Part shown: piece by piece, positions 24,672 to 33,170 of the stretch | Numbering within the stretch: the first letter of the stretch is position 1 | Layout of the letters: each line of letters begins with the position of its first letter | DNA from: an uncultured Chitinophagaceae bacterium | Lineage (GTDB): Bacteria > Bacteroidota > Bacteroidia > Chitinophagales > Chitinophagaceae | Direction of reading: 5' to 3' | DNA length: 64,000 nt | Assembly (NCBI GenBank): GCA_936908745.1 | Contig: CAKZFX010000022.1 | Span: 95,570-159,569 of the forward strand | Translations under genes and position numbers: made by a program | The notes under the pieces: generated by a model | Database searches by the model: none | What the model was told of the DNA's origin: nothing | Seen by the model: the letters and a program-made list of their open reading frames with translations, nothing else

Positions 24672-25934
24672 ATGAAAAAGTATTTATTTTTTATATGCTT
24701 ACTGGTTGCTCAAAAAAGTTTTGGCCAGGGAAACCATGTATTTAGTGGTGCAGAAGCCACCAACTTAGGAACGGTGAACCTGTCCACACCCGGCGGCCAT
24801 ACATGGAGTACCGACAGGAGTTCACTACCCGGGTATTTTAGTGCCATAGATACCGCTGCTTTTACAGGTGCCTCGGATGTGGCTAACATAAACGGCTATG
24901 TAAAAAAATATGGCAACGGTGCTTTCACTTTTCCTGTTGGCGACCAGGCAGGTACTGATTTACGTACGCTAAGTATTTCTGCCCCGGCCAATGCAACGGA
25001 CCAGATAGGTGTGGCTTATTGGAAAGGCGATGTAGCTACAGCATTGGACCCCACCGGTGGCGCACATAGCCGAACTGCACTCAACCCCGCAGGAACGGCG
25101 GGAACAGATCAGTTAGCTTCTGTATCTCCCATTGGTTTTTGGGATTGGATACCGGTAAATGGCACCTCTGCTTCTACAATAACAGTATCGTTGCCTGATT
25201 TTTCCGGCATCGGCGGCTATCCATCGGCAGATGAAATGCGGCTGGCAGGCTGGAATACGACTACAGATCAGTGGGACAATCTTAGCGGAACTTCCGGGGC
25301 TTCGGGCACTGCCGAAGGCAGTACACTCAGCGGAACAATGAGTGATATGAGCCTTTATAGCGCCGTTGCAGTAGGTAGTGTCAAAATGATGAGGACGTTG
25401 CCTGTGGTACTAACAAATTTTACAGGCCGTATGGAAAATTGCAATGTGGTACTGTCCTGGACTACTGCTTATGAAGAAGCGATGTCTCATTTTGAAGTAC
25501 TGCAAAGCAATGGTGGAGGAGCTTATCGTATCCTGGAAAAAATAACATCTTACAATAGTCCCACGGGAAGTACATATACCGGCAGGTATGTGCAACCGGC
25601 TGGCAATTATAGTTACCTTCTGCGAATGGTGGACTTAGACAGCAGTTATAGCTTTAGCAATATAGTCGTTGTGAATTCCGGCTGCAGAGAGGCGCAGCCT
25701 GTAATTGTTTATCCTAATCCTGCGGAGGGGTGGCTAAAAATTGCAGGTATCCGTCCAAACAACCAGGTACAGATCTATGATGCCCTCGGCCGCCAGGTGC
25801 TATCTTATAAAGCGGCTAATAGCGTAGAAAATATAGACATAGGCAAATATTCGGCAGGTTTGTACGAAATACTTATTCTTGATGAAAAAGGAATGCGGCT
25901 GAAAACGCTGAAGCTGATCAAGCGGGACAGATAA
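24672..25934 (+). CDS. T9SS cargo protein (type A C-terminal sorting domain)
   Basis: A 420-aa secreted protein. The signal peptide is MKKYLFFICLLVAQKSFGQ. The middle (residues ~20-235) is Gly/Ala/Thr/Ser-rich, with patterns such as FPVGDQAGTDLRTLSISAPA. A fibronectin-like stretch follows (VVLTNFTGRMENCNVVLSWT; residues ~245-335). The C-terminal ~75 residues are a type A sorting domain: VIVYPNPAEGWLKI, VQIYDALGRQVL, YSAGLYEILI and a basic end LKTLKLIKRDR. It should be exported by the type IX system and attached to or released from the cell surface. Its role beyond that is unknown. Confidence 0.92.
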   Translation: MKKYLFFICLLVAQKSFGQGNHVFSGAEATNLGTVNLSTPGGHTWSTDRSSLPGYFSAIDTAAFTGASDVANINGYVKKYGNGAFTFPVGDQAGTDLRTLSISAPANATDQIGVAYWKGDVATALDPTGGAHSRTALNPAGTAGTDQLASVSPIGFWDWIPVNGTSASTITVSLPDFSGIGGYPSADEMRLAGWNTTTDQWDNLSGTSGASGTAEGSTLSGTMSDMSLYSAVAVGSVKMMRTLPVVLTNFTGRMENCNVVLSWTTAYEEAMSHFEVLQSNGGGAYRILEKITSYNSPTGSTYTGRYVQPAGNYSYLLRMVDLDSSYSFSNIVVVNSGCREAQPVIVYPNPAEGWLKIAGIRPNNQVQIYDALGRQVLSYKAANSVENIDIGKYSAGLYEILILDEKGMRLKTLKLIKRDR

Positions 25935-26006
25935 CGTTTAATTGTTTTGAAAATGCCAGTGATGAGATAGGAGCAGAAATGCGTCACAAGAGAATATCAA
26001 AAAAAG

Positions 26007-26105
26007 AAAAACCCTCTGCTATATTCAGAAGGGGCTTCGTAAGAAGCCCCTTGCTTTTTAATTCTTTAAGGTATCCGTTGCATTCTTCTTCGGCCGGTTG
26101 AAAAT
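26007..26105. repeat. Right copy of the imperfect 100-bp direct repeat (partner 23314-23413)
   Basis: This copy holds the terminator and the true 3' end of the AsmA gene (minus strand). See the left copy for the alignment. Confidence 0.85.
26029..26057. terminator. Terminator between the T9SS cargo gene and the convergent AsmA gene
   Basis: A 10-bp stem (AAGGGGCTTC / GAAGCCCCTT) with loop GTAA is followed by GCTTTTT. It lies between convergent genes and is homologous to the terminator at 23335-23367. Confidence 0.88.
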
Positions 26106-29100
26106 GTCTTTGAGCGTTTGTTTGATACCTGAACCGGGTTTCTTAGAACTATCCGCAGCTGTTGTTGTCTTTGTCGTATCCTTTCCAAAAATTTGTTCTT
26201 TCAACTTATCTTTTAATTCATCTTTCACCTGTTCTTTTACGCCTTCAAACGATTCTTTTACCTGCTGTTTGGCACTGTCTAATTTTTGCTGTGCAAAATC
26301 TTTGGCCTGTTCTTTCAGGTCATCCACCGCATTGCCCACTACTTTTTCCAAATCAATTTTGATGGCAGGATTGCTGAGGCTGCCGCCTACTTTTACATTC
26401 AGGTCCACCATATCGCCGACGCTCACAGGAATGCCTTTGCTATTGGCCGATGATACAAGATTATTGATAAGATTGTTGCCGGCAGAACCCAACAGGCGAC
26501 GTGGCACTTTCATCGCAATACTATATTCCATCGACTGGTCAAAACCATGCATGCCGCCGATCTGCATCACGATATCATCAATTTTAATGTCAAAAGGCTT
26601 GACCAATACTTTGCCGTTGGCAAACTCAATATAATTCTTAATGTCTTTTACGCTGATGGATTTTAAACGATCGATTTGTAAAGCGGTGGCCAGTTTTTCC
26701 AATGGTGCAAATTTTCTTAATACACCTTCAATCAGCAATAAGTTTCCTTTACCCGACAAAGATTGCAGGTTGGGCATCATATTATCTTTCAGGCTGCCGG
26801 TCATGGTCAGTTCGGAACTCAACTTGCCATCCAAAAACTTACCAATCGGCATCAGGGCCTGCACGGTGTTAAACGCATAAAACACTTTCTGCACACTCAT
26901 GTCCTTGATCGTATAGCTCAACCCGATATCCGGTTTTGTTTTATTGGCACGTGTGGAGTAATCGCCATTGATGACGATCGAACCATCCATTGCATTTCCT
27001 TTTACATTATTGAAATTCACCGTTTCATTTTTCAACGATACCGTACCATTGATATTATCATAATTCACATCATCATACACCACACGGTCAGCCTTTGCAT
27101 TCAGCGTGATATTCATATTCGCAGGAACCAAAAATGCGCCGCCCGATTCTGTGACACCGCCGGTTTTGCTGACAGCAGATGTACTCACAGTACCCGTCCA
27201 TGCGTTCAGGTTCATATTATCAACGCCCACATTGATAGTGCCGCTCAGCGGTTCATTATTAATGGCAAAGCCTAAGAGATTGTTCAGGTTTCCATTTCCT
27301 GAAAAATTAGAACCGAGATAACTGCCATTGAATTGTGAAATCGTAGCGTTAGCCGGGTTAAAATTCGCTGTGGTGGAGGCAATGCTGATGCCCGTAGGAT
27401 AATCCGGCGCAGTATATTTTACATTGGAAAGCGAAGCAGCACCGCTCATGTTAATCTCGTCGTATTTGCCGGAAGTGATCATCGCTTTGTTGCCGGCAAA
27501 CTTCAGATCAGCATTTAATGTCCCTGACAAGGCTGTTCCTTTTTCAAAACTCATAAACTGGTCAAGATTGCCCAGCGTAAGTCTTCCTTTGGCCGTGCCA
27601 TTAAAGATCATCGCCGTAACAGGTTTACTCAGTTGCAACGAAAAATCAACCGGGTCGCTGCCCACTTCGATATGACCGGCGTTTACCTGTATAAATGTGT
27701 TGTCTGCAACGCCACCCGTATTTTGCAACTCCACTTTCATATTCCCGTTGCGGATCGGTTGGGGGAAATCAGCCGCAGAATAAAACAGGTTTTTGATATC
27801 AAAAAAGCCACCGGCTGTAAATGTGCCGGACTGTGTTTGCAAATCCTTCATCACGCCTTTGGCAAACGCATCGGCCCATACCAATCCTGATAACTTAGTT
27901 CCATTGGGCAGTTTTACAAACTGCGTTACCTGTGAAAGGTCCAGTTTGCCTTTGGCCGCTGCATCAATGTATTGAACTGTCACCGGGTTTTTCAACAGGA
28001 AACGAAAGTCAAAAGGTTCGTTGTCCATTTCCAAATGACCTTTGGACAAATTGATCACCGCATTATCGGGTTGCCCGTCGCTGTTGCCGGCTTGCAAAGA
28101 CAGCTGTATATTTTTTACCGGTTTAGGCAGATCGGGGTATTGAAACGAACCATTTTTTACTTCAAGGTTTACATCGTAAGCCGGCATCCGCTGCGGATTG
28201 TAAACACCTTTTACCCAACCGGAAAATTTAGCTTCACCGCTTGTTTTAATATCTGAAAAGTCTTCGGTATACACCGCCGGTATCATGGATAAGATGCTTT
28301 TGAAATCATTGTCGGGTGATTGGAATTTGATATCCATATTATACGTGCTGTCATTTACCAGTTGCAGGAAACCGTCTAACGAAAGCCTGAGATCATTCAG
28401 CGCAATATCATCTGTTTTGAACGTGTACGTATTGCTGGTGAGATCGATTTTTATATCAGCGCCGATATCAGCTTTTGTGTTGGCGAGATAGGGGATCGTT
28501 CCTTGTGTGATCGATGCTTCATCCGCTTCTGTTTGCGTGGAAAGTGTAAATACATCCTGTGTAAAATCACCTGAACCCGCATGGTCAAAATTTTCCAGTT
28601 CAATATAGGTGTCGCTGCTGGCATCATCGTAAACAAGATAGCCATTGTTAATACTGTATCGTTTCAGGCTTAATTTGAAAGCAGAAGCCGTTGTGTCCGT
28701 TGCTGCATCCGTGGATGGAGGCGTTTCTTTGGCAATATCCCAATTGGCCTTGCCTTCCTTGGTCATGATCGCATGAATACGCGGCTCGTCTAAAAACAAA
28801 CCAAACACTTTGATATCTTTCCCTTTTAATACACTGAAAAGATTGGCCGAGGCATCTGTTTTCTTTGCATACAATAACGTGTCGCCTTCAAATTCACCAA
28901 GACCTACAACCGACAGGTCTTCAATGCTGATAGACACTTTTGGGAAATGACGCAGCAACGAAAGGTTGACATCTTTGAAATCAACTTTGGCATTGATGCT
29001 TTTATTGATCTCTTTTTTCACCAGGTTGGTGATCTGCTTTTTAAAAAGGATCGGGATAAGAAAAGCGATCAGTAACAACGAAAGCAGGGTAATCCCTGTG

Positions 29101-29144
29101 ATCTTTAATGTCTTTTTAATAATACGGCGTGATTTCATATGCAA
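26058..29144 (-). CDS. AsmA-family protein (large, AsmA-like C-terminal region)
   Basis: AsmA-type proteins span the periplasm from the inner membrane and are linked to phospholipid or outer-membrane homeostasis, with a bridge-like repeating beta-groove fold. This 1028-aa member has one N-terminal TM helix (ITLLSLLLIAFLIPILF, residues ~16-33) and a KKEINKSINAKVDFKDVNLS opening typical of AsmA. Many beta-rich repeats follow (NAGHIEVGSDPVDFSLQLSK; TADLEL-like elements), then the conserved AsmA-like block near IDRLKSISVKDIKNYIEFANG. The last ~110 residues are a lysine-rich, probably coiled-coil tail (EQAKDFAQQKLDSAKQQVKE). ATGs at 29144 and 29138 are both possible. It is monocistronic, with promoter TATATTTG. 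Confidence 0.92.
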   Translation of the reverse strand: MHMKSRRIIKKTLKITGITLLSLLLIAFLIPILFKKQITNLVKKEINKSINAKVDFKDVNLSLLRHFPKVSISIEDLSVVGLGEFEGDTLLYAKKTDASANLFSVLKGKDIKVFGLFLDEPRIHAIMTKEGKANWDIAKETPPSTDAATDTTASAFKLSLKRYSINNGYLVYDDASSDTYIELENFDHAGSGDFTQDVFTLSTQTEADEASITQGTIPYLANTKADIGADIKIDLTSNTYTFKTDDIALNDLRLSLDGFLQLVNDSTYNMDIKFQSPDNDFKSILSMIPAVYTEDFSDIKTSGEAKFSGWVKGVYNPQRMPAYDVNLEVKNGSFQYPDLPKPVKNIQLSLQAGNSDGQPDNAVINLSKGHLEMDNEPFDFRFLLKNPVTVQYIDAAAKGKLDLSQVTQFVKLPNGTKLSGLVWADAFAKGVMKDLQTQSGTFTAGGFFDIKNLFYSAADFPQPIRNGNMKVELQNTGGVADNTFIQVNAGHIEVGSDPVDFSLQLSKPVTAMIFNGTAKGRLTLGNLDQFMSFEKGTALSGTLNADLKFAGNKAMITSGKYDEINMSGAASLSNVKYTAPDYPTGISIASTTANFNPANATISQFNGSYLGSNFSGNGNLNNLLGFAINNEPLSGTINVGVDNMNLNAWTGTVSTSAVSKTGGVTESGGAFLVPANMNITLNAKADRVVYDDVNYDNINGTVSLKNETVNFNNVKGNAMDGSIVINGDYSTRANKTKPDIGLSYTIKDMSVQKVFYAFNTVQALMPIGKFLDGKLSSELTMTGSLKDNMMPNLQSLSGKGNLLLIEGVLRKFAPLEKLATALQIDRLKSISVKDIKNYIEFANGKVLVKPFDIKIDDIVMQIGGMHGFDQSMEYSIAMKVPRRLLGSAGNNLINNLVSSANSKGIPVSVGDMVDLNVKVGGSLSNPAIKIDLEKVVGNAVDDLKEQAKDFAQQKLDSAKQQVKESFEGVKEQVKDELKDKLKEQIFGKDTTKTTTAADSSKKPGSGIKQTLKDIFNRPKKNATDTLKN

Positions 29145-29167
29145 AATGGTTGGCTATGCAGGAAAGA

Positions 29168-29175
29168 CAAATATA
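29168..29175 (-). promoter_or_regulatory. -7 box TATATTTG for the AsmA gene
   Basis: The minus strand reads TATATTTG, 23 bp before the ATG at 29144, a usual distance for a short leader. Confidence 0.55.
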
Positions 29176-29267
29176 AAGCCAGTCTGGTTGCCTGCTCCTA
29201 ACCGCTTGTGGGTTAATTAGTAGTTATCCCGATTTTGGCCGAAATTTGTCTTTAAAATACTTCGTAC

Positions 29268-29858
29268 ATGACAAATGAACGACGGGAGAAACTGACGAAT
29301 GTATTGTGCAAACGACAGCCTGACCTTACGGTGGTGATGGAGAATGTGTTTGACCCGCACAATGTGTCGGCAGTCATGCGCACCTGCGATGCCGTGGGCG
29401 TGCAGGAAGTGTATATACTGAACACCAAAATTCCCCGTCACCAGAAATGGGGTTTCAGGAGTTCGTCCAGCGCTGCCAAATGGCTGACCGTTCACCAGTT
29501 TGAAAACGCCGAAGAGTGTTTTACAGCACTGCGCAAACGCTATTCAAAGATTTTAACAACACATCTCAGCAGCGATGCTATAGGTTTATATGATATTGAT
29601 ATGGCTGCCGAGCCGATCGCTTTGGTATTTGGCAATGAACACAGTGGCGTAAGTGATGATATCCGCCAATTAGCAGACGGCAACTTTATCATTCCGCAGG
29701 TAGGCATTATCCGTTCACTGAATATCAGCGTGGCCTGTGCGGTTACGTTGTATGAAGCGTACCGGCAAAAAAACGTTGCGGGACATTACAACCGCCAGGA
29801 CCTGGACCACGTCATGAAAAAGGGCCTGCTGGAAGAGTGGGAGCTAAAGGACTTATAA
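29268..29858 (+). CDS. trmH: TrmH-family (SpoU) 2'-O-ribose tRNA methyltransferase
   Basis: The 196-aa SPOUT enzyme has SpoU motif 1 (VFDPHNVSAVMRTCDAVG), motif 2 (IALVFGNEHSGVSDD) and motif 3 (GIIRSLNISVACAVTLYEAY). The trefoil-knot SAM site lies between motifs 2 and 3. The length and N-terminus (TNERREKLTNVLCKRQPDLT) fit tRNA (Gm18) methyltransferase TrmH more than the 23S enzyme RlmB, which carries a longer N-terminal domain. A thioredoxin-like gene follows after 9 bp and is probably co-transcribed. Confidence 0.9.
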   Translation: MTNERREKLTNVLCKRQPDLTVVMENVFDPHNVSAVMRTCDAVGVQEVYILNTKIPRHQKWGFRSSSSAAKWLTVHQFENAEECFTALRKRYSKILTTHLSSDAIGLYDIDMAAEPIALVFGNEHSGVSDDIRQLADGNFIIPQVGIIRSLNISVACAVTLYEAYRQKNVAGHYNRQDLDHVMKKGLLEEWELKDL

Positions 29859-29867
29859 AATACGGGT

Positions 29868-30350
29868 ATGAAAAAAGTATGGTTGATAGCAGGGTTATTG
29901 TTTGCTGTGGCTTCACAAGCGCAGACAATAAAAACAATTAAAATTACTGACCTCGAAAAGACGATTGCCGAAAGCAAAACGCCGCTGATCGTCAACTTCT
30001 GGGCCACCTGGTGCGTGCCTTGCATCGAAGAAATTCCCTATTTCCAGGAGGAAACGGCCAAACATAAAGGGGATAGTTTACAATTGATATTGGTAAGCCT
30101 TGACATGAAAGAAATGTACCCGGAAAAATTAGCGGCCTTTGTCAAAAAAAGAAAGATCACCGCCACCGTGCAGTGGCTGGATGAAACCAATGCCGATTAC
30201 TTCTGTCCCAAAGTAGATCCTAAATGGTCGGGCGCCATTCCTTCTTCCTTGTTCATCAATAATAAAACAGGCTATCGCAAGTTTTATGAAGAACAACTGT
30301 CGCATGAAGAATTGAAAACGGCTGTTGCGGAACTGATCGCAGTGAAATAA
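29868..30350 (+). CDS. TlpA-like secreted thioredoxin-fold disulfide reductase
   Basis: A 160-aa protein with signal peptide (MKKVWLIAGLLFAVASQAQ) and one thioredoxin domain. The redox motif is WATWCVPCIEEIPYF (CVPC near residues 45-48), and the cis-Pro loop is near AIPSSLFINN. TlpA/ResA proteins reduce disulfides in the periplasm, for example in cytochrome c maturation or for outer-membrane redox partners. The gene follows trmH after 9 bp and ends 5 bp from the convergent gene's stop, so the 3' ends are tightly packed. The substrate is unknown. Confidence 0.9.
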   Translation: MKKVWLIAGLLFAVASQAQTIKTIKITDLEKTIAESKTPLIVNFWATWCVPCIEEIPYFQEETAKHKGDSLQLILVSLDMKEMYPEKLAAFVKKRKITATVQWLDETNADYFCPKVDPKWSGAIPSSLFINNKTGYRKFYEEQLSHEELKTAVAELIAVK

Positions 30351-30355
30351 ACTAT

Positions 30356-31207
30356 TCACCAGCCGGTGACCAATAGTTTTTTAGCAGCTTTTACACTGCA
30401 CTTTGTATAGTGGGAATAAACGGTTGCTGCTTTTTCCTGTATCACTTCCTTGTTTGCTCCCTTGATATATGCATCCAGCGCATCGTGAAGTGTATAAGCT
30501 TCCGGTCCCATTAAATTCGTTGTCCATAAAACAGGATTGGCTTTGGCTGTTTTTAAAAAAGGTGAAAAGTAGTTTTTACTAAAACAGGCCAGTATGATAC
30601 AATCTCTCACCCGGCCATCGGCGTTTGTATAGTTATTCTCCAGCGAAAAATCCATCAGACCGTTGTGACCGACAAAGGCAGTCATTTTTGCATTGCCGTT
30701 GATGCCAATCGTATCTCTTCCATTCATAAGGGTGTCAACAGTGATGCCTGCGGTGCTTTTCATATACGCATCAATACATTCTTTCATCGTCCTGCCATCA
30801 TAGGCATCGGCTACCATATAAAATCCTGAACTTTTATGTTTAAAAAGCAGCCGCTCCAGTATGGGGTAAGTGCCTTGCTGTTTGCGTACCAGCGTCCAGT
30901 GGTTGCTTTTAGAAAAATGTGTTTTTACGCCATAGCCCCAGCCCCAGTATAAATTGTTTACAGGATCTTGGCCGTTCCCCACTTTTTGGCTTACGGGCAC
31001 AATGCCCTGGTATTTATTATCGCACAGGGCCACGAATACATGAATGGTTTTGGAAGGATAGACGATTTTTTGTGGAGAGGCAACGCTTTTAACGCTTACA
31101 GTGGTGGAAGGAAGGGGCGTCTTATTATTGGAACAACCTCCAATAAGAATGGCTATTGCATTTGCAATAGCCATTCTGCTGAACAAGGATACAAGTATTT
31201 TTTTCAT
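30356..31207 (-). CDS. Putative lipoprotein of unknown function
   Basis: The 283-aa protein starts with a lipoprotein signal (MKKILVSLFSRMAIANAIA...GGC, Cys near residue 25). The family has no function known to me. It is marked by IHVFVALCDNKYQGIVPV, NNLYWGWGYGVKTHFSKS, FVGHNGLMDF and a Cys/Ser-bearing segment CIILACFSKNYFSPFL. The GHNG and AC segments resemble the His and Cys dyad of caspase-like (C14/C25) folds, but that is only a guess from motif order. The signal-peptide region contains a perfect 15-bp inverted repeat. It lies 15 bp after a small membrane-protein gene and probably shares its transcript. Confidence 0.78.
   Translation of the reverse strand: MKKILVSLFSRMAIANAIAILIGGCSNNKTPLPSTTVSVKSVASPQKIVYPSKTIHVFVALCDNKYQGIVPVSQKVGNGQDPVNNLYWGWGYGVKTHFSKSNHWTLVRKQQGTYPILERLLFKHKSSGFYMVADAYDGRTMKECIDAYMKSTAGITVDTLMNGRDTIGINGNAKMTAFVGHNGLMDFSLENNYTNADGRVRDCIILACFSKNYFSPFLKTAKANPVLWTTNLMGPEAYTLHDALDAYIKGANKEVIQEKAATVYSHYTKCSVKAAKKLLVTGW
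31146..31177 (-). repeat. Perfect 15-bp inverted repeat inside a signal-peptide coding region
   Basis: Arms 31146-31160 (AGAATGGCTATTGCA) and 31163-31177 (TGCAATAGCCATTCT) are fully complementary, with TT between. It covers roughly codons 11-21 of the lipoprotein gene (RMAIANAIAIL). In mRNA it would fold into a very stable hairpin close to the start codon. Confidence 0.9.
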
Positions 31208-31222
31208 GGCTATACCCGGGAA

Positions 31223-31426
31223 TTAATACGCTTCTTCCCGTTGTTTTTTTAGTTCAGCATTTGCTTTCGCAACAAGGTACAGAAAGGTGACAGCAGCCCC
31301 GAAGCTGACTATCGCCAGTATAATACCCATTACGCTTTTGTGGTAAATAGCTTTTGCAAGGCAAAAGCCGACAAGGGTCATAAAGCCCAGGATGATAACT
31401 CGGTTGAGGAATGATCTGGAAGTCAT
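31223..31426 (-). CDS. Small two-TM membrane protein of unknown function
   Basis: A 67-aa protein with two hydrophobic helices (VIILGFMTLVGFCLAKAIY and SVMGIILAIVSFGAAVTFLY) and a charged tail (NAELKKQREEAY). No known family is recognised. The clean membrane pattern, sensible start and position 15 bp upstream of the lipoprotein gene on the same strand support a real gene. Confidence 0.6.
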   Translation of the reverse strand: MTSRSFLNRVIILGFMTLVGFCLAKAIYHKSVMGIILAIVSFGAAVTFLYLVAKANAELKKQREEAY

Positions 31427-31498
31427 AAGCCGGAATTTGGTTTAGCAAAAAGGTCTATTCTAATAGGATGCAGCACGATAACTTTTCCATAAACCAGC

Positions 31499-31533
31499 AA
31501 AAAAAAATCCCGTCGCACCGGGGCGGACGGGAT
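31499..31533 (-). terminator. Terminator of the redoxin gene
   Basis: An 8-bp stem (ATCCCGTC / GACGGGAT, arms 31507-31514 and 31526-31533) is followed on the minus strand by a run of nine U (plus-strand A-run 31499-31507). It lies 26 bp after the redoxin stop codon. Confidence 0.88.
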
Positions 31534-31559
31534 GGTTATACTCGACCAATACTAACTGC

Positions 31560-32165
31560 CTATAGTCTTTTGATGCTGCAACCCACAGATCTTGACTCTT
31601 TTACAGATACATCTTTGCCACCCAGCATTTCATCAATGGCTATCTGTAAATGTTTCCGGCTTACTGCGCCGGCGTCAGAAGGGTTGTCATCAATGGCACC
31701 GTGGTAAACCAGTTTGCCGTTGCTGTCAAATAAAAAGCACTCCGGTGTACGGTTGGCGCCAAACGCATCCGCCATTTTTGAATTCGCATCCACCATATAG
31801 TGCCAGGTATAACCCTGGTCTTTGGCATATGCTTTCATATCTTCATATGAATCGTCGTCCGTTCTTTTGGCTTCGTTGGGATTCAGGATAGCCACACCGA
31901 TATCTTTGCCTAAAGCATGCTTCGCCACTTCAACGGTCCTTGACTGATTTTTGATCACGTAAGGACAGGTGTTGCAACTGAACATCACCAGCAGGCCATT
32001 CTTTTTCTGTGCGTCTTTCAGGCTCACTTCTTTGCCCGACACGTCTTTCATTTTTGCGTCCGCATTCGGAACCGATGAACCAAGGGGGAGCGGTTCAATG
32101 GAAGTTGTTGCCATTAACAGGCCCAGGGCCAGTACCGGCATAGCTGCAAAGAATAGTCGTTTCAT
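31560..32165 (-). CDS. Redoxin/thioredoxin-family protein, secreted
   Basis: A 201-aa AhpC/TSA-like thioredoxin-fold protein with an N-terminal signal or anchor (MKRLFFAAMPVLALGLLMAT). The redox motif is FSCNTCPYV (CNTC near residues 65-68), followed by NPNEAKRTDDDS and the conserved RTPECFLFDSNGKLVYHGAIDDN segment. This 'CxxCPYV / PECFLFD' pattern is a common bacterial redoxin subfamily. It likely reduces thiols or peroxides in the periplasm. A further Cys near the C-terminus (SVGCSIKRL) is an extra that could take part. It is a single gene with its own terminator. Confidence 0.88.
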   Translation of the reverse strand: MKRLFFAAMPVLALGLLMATTSIEPLPLGSSVPNADAKMKDVSGKEVSLKDAQKKNGLLVMFSCNTCPYVIKNQSRTVEVAKHALGKDIGVAILNPNEAKRTDDDSYEDMKAYAKDQGYTWHYMVDANSKMADAFGANRTPECFLFDSNGKLVYHGAIDDNPSDAGAVSRKHLQIAIDEMLGGKDVSVKESRSVGCSIKRL

Positions 32166-32201
32166 AACTATTTGTTTTTAAGTGTTACCAAATTTCGTCT
32201 A

Positions 32202-33170
32202 TCAGGCTGGTTTTTCCTCGCCGCTTGCCATACTATTATTCCGTTCATCGGCAATTTTTTTCAGCGAAGAAATGCTCACATTGAGCTCAAACCCGATCAG
32301 CAATACCAGCGAGTTGAAATAGATCAACAGCATGAGAATCAGTATAGTGCCGATGGAGCCGTACAATTCATTGTAGTTGCCAAAATGGTTTACCCACCAT
32401 GAAAAGGCCAATGTAAACAGGATCATCAGAAAAGTAGCCAAAATTGAGCCGGGGTTGATCAACCGCCATCTTTTTTGCACAGCCGGGGCATAATGATAAA
32501 TGAGAGAAATAGAAGCGAAGAATAAGAAAATGATGACCACCCAGCGCAGGTTTTTGATCAGCAGCACGGCCGTGCGGTTGGTGATACCGACCCAGTGCAG
32601 CACGGCTTCACGGGCAATGATGAGCAGGATGCAGGTAAACACCAGTAAAAAAAGGATAAAGGTTATTTTCAGGGCGATGCCTCTTTTTTCCAATCCCTTC
32701 CTTTTTTTAAAACCGATATAGTTTTTATCAAAGGAACGCATGATGCCCATCATAGCGTTGGACGAGAAGAAAAGGGATAACACAAAACCCAATGACAGCA
32801 AACCGTTTCGTGGGTTATTGATAAAATCCTGTAAGAATTTAATGATAAGCGAGTTGTTTTTTTCACCCGGCACCACATCACGGATCAGGCTGTATAGTTC
32901 AAATTCAAACTGGCGTGAAATGGGTAAGAAAGGGATCAAGGTAAACAGGAAGATGATCGCCGGGGGGATCGCCATCACAAAGTTGAAAGCAATAGCGGAG
33001 GCCCGTTGCGTCATTCCTTCCGTTTTCATCTGTCCCCAAAAAAACTGCACCACATCATATAATGGAATGCCCCGGAAGCCCGGTAGTGAAACCTGTTTGC
33101 TTTTTTTAAGCACCCAGTCCACTGGTCTTGTGGCAACCAATTTGTTTTTTATACGGATAAAAACCGGCAT
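32202..33170 (-). CDS. YihY/BrkB-family inner-membrane protein
   Basis: A 322-aa integral membrane protein with about six TM helices, matching the Virul_fac_BrkB pattern: QRASAIAFNFVMAIPPAIIFL near the first TM, then NGLLSLGFVLSLFFSSNAMM, and GSIGTILILMLLIYFNSLVLL near the end. The YihY family has no settled function; it was once confused with RNase BN, which is wrong. Its start overlaps the mltG stop codon (TAATG), so the two genes are translationally coupled. Confidence 0.93.
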   Translation of the reverse strand: MPVFIRIKNKLVATRPVDWVLKKSKQVSLPGFRGIPLYDVVQFFWGQMKTEGMTQRASAIAFNFVMAIPPAIIFLFTLIPFLPISRQFEFELYSLIRDVVPGEKNNSLIIKFLQDFINNPRNGLLSLGFVLSLFFSSNAMMGIMRSFDKNYIGFKKRKGLEKRGIALKITFILFLLVFTCILLIIAREAVLHWVGITNRTAVLLIKNLRWVVIIFLFFASISLIYHYAPAVQKRWRLINPGSILATFLMILFTLAFSWWVNHFGNYNELYGSIGTILILMLLIYFNSLVLLIGFELNVSISSLKKIADERNNSMASGEEKPA

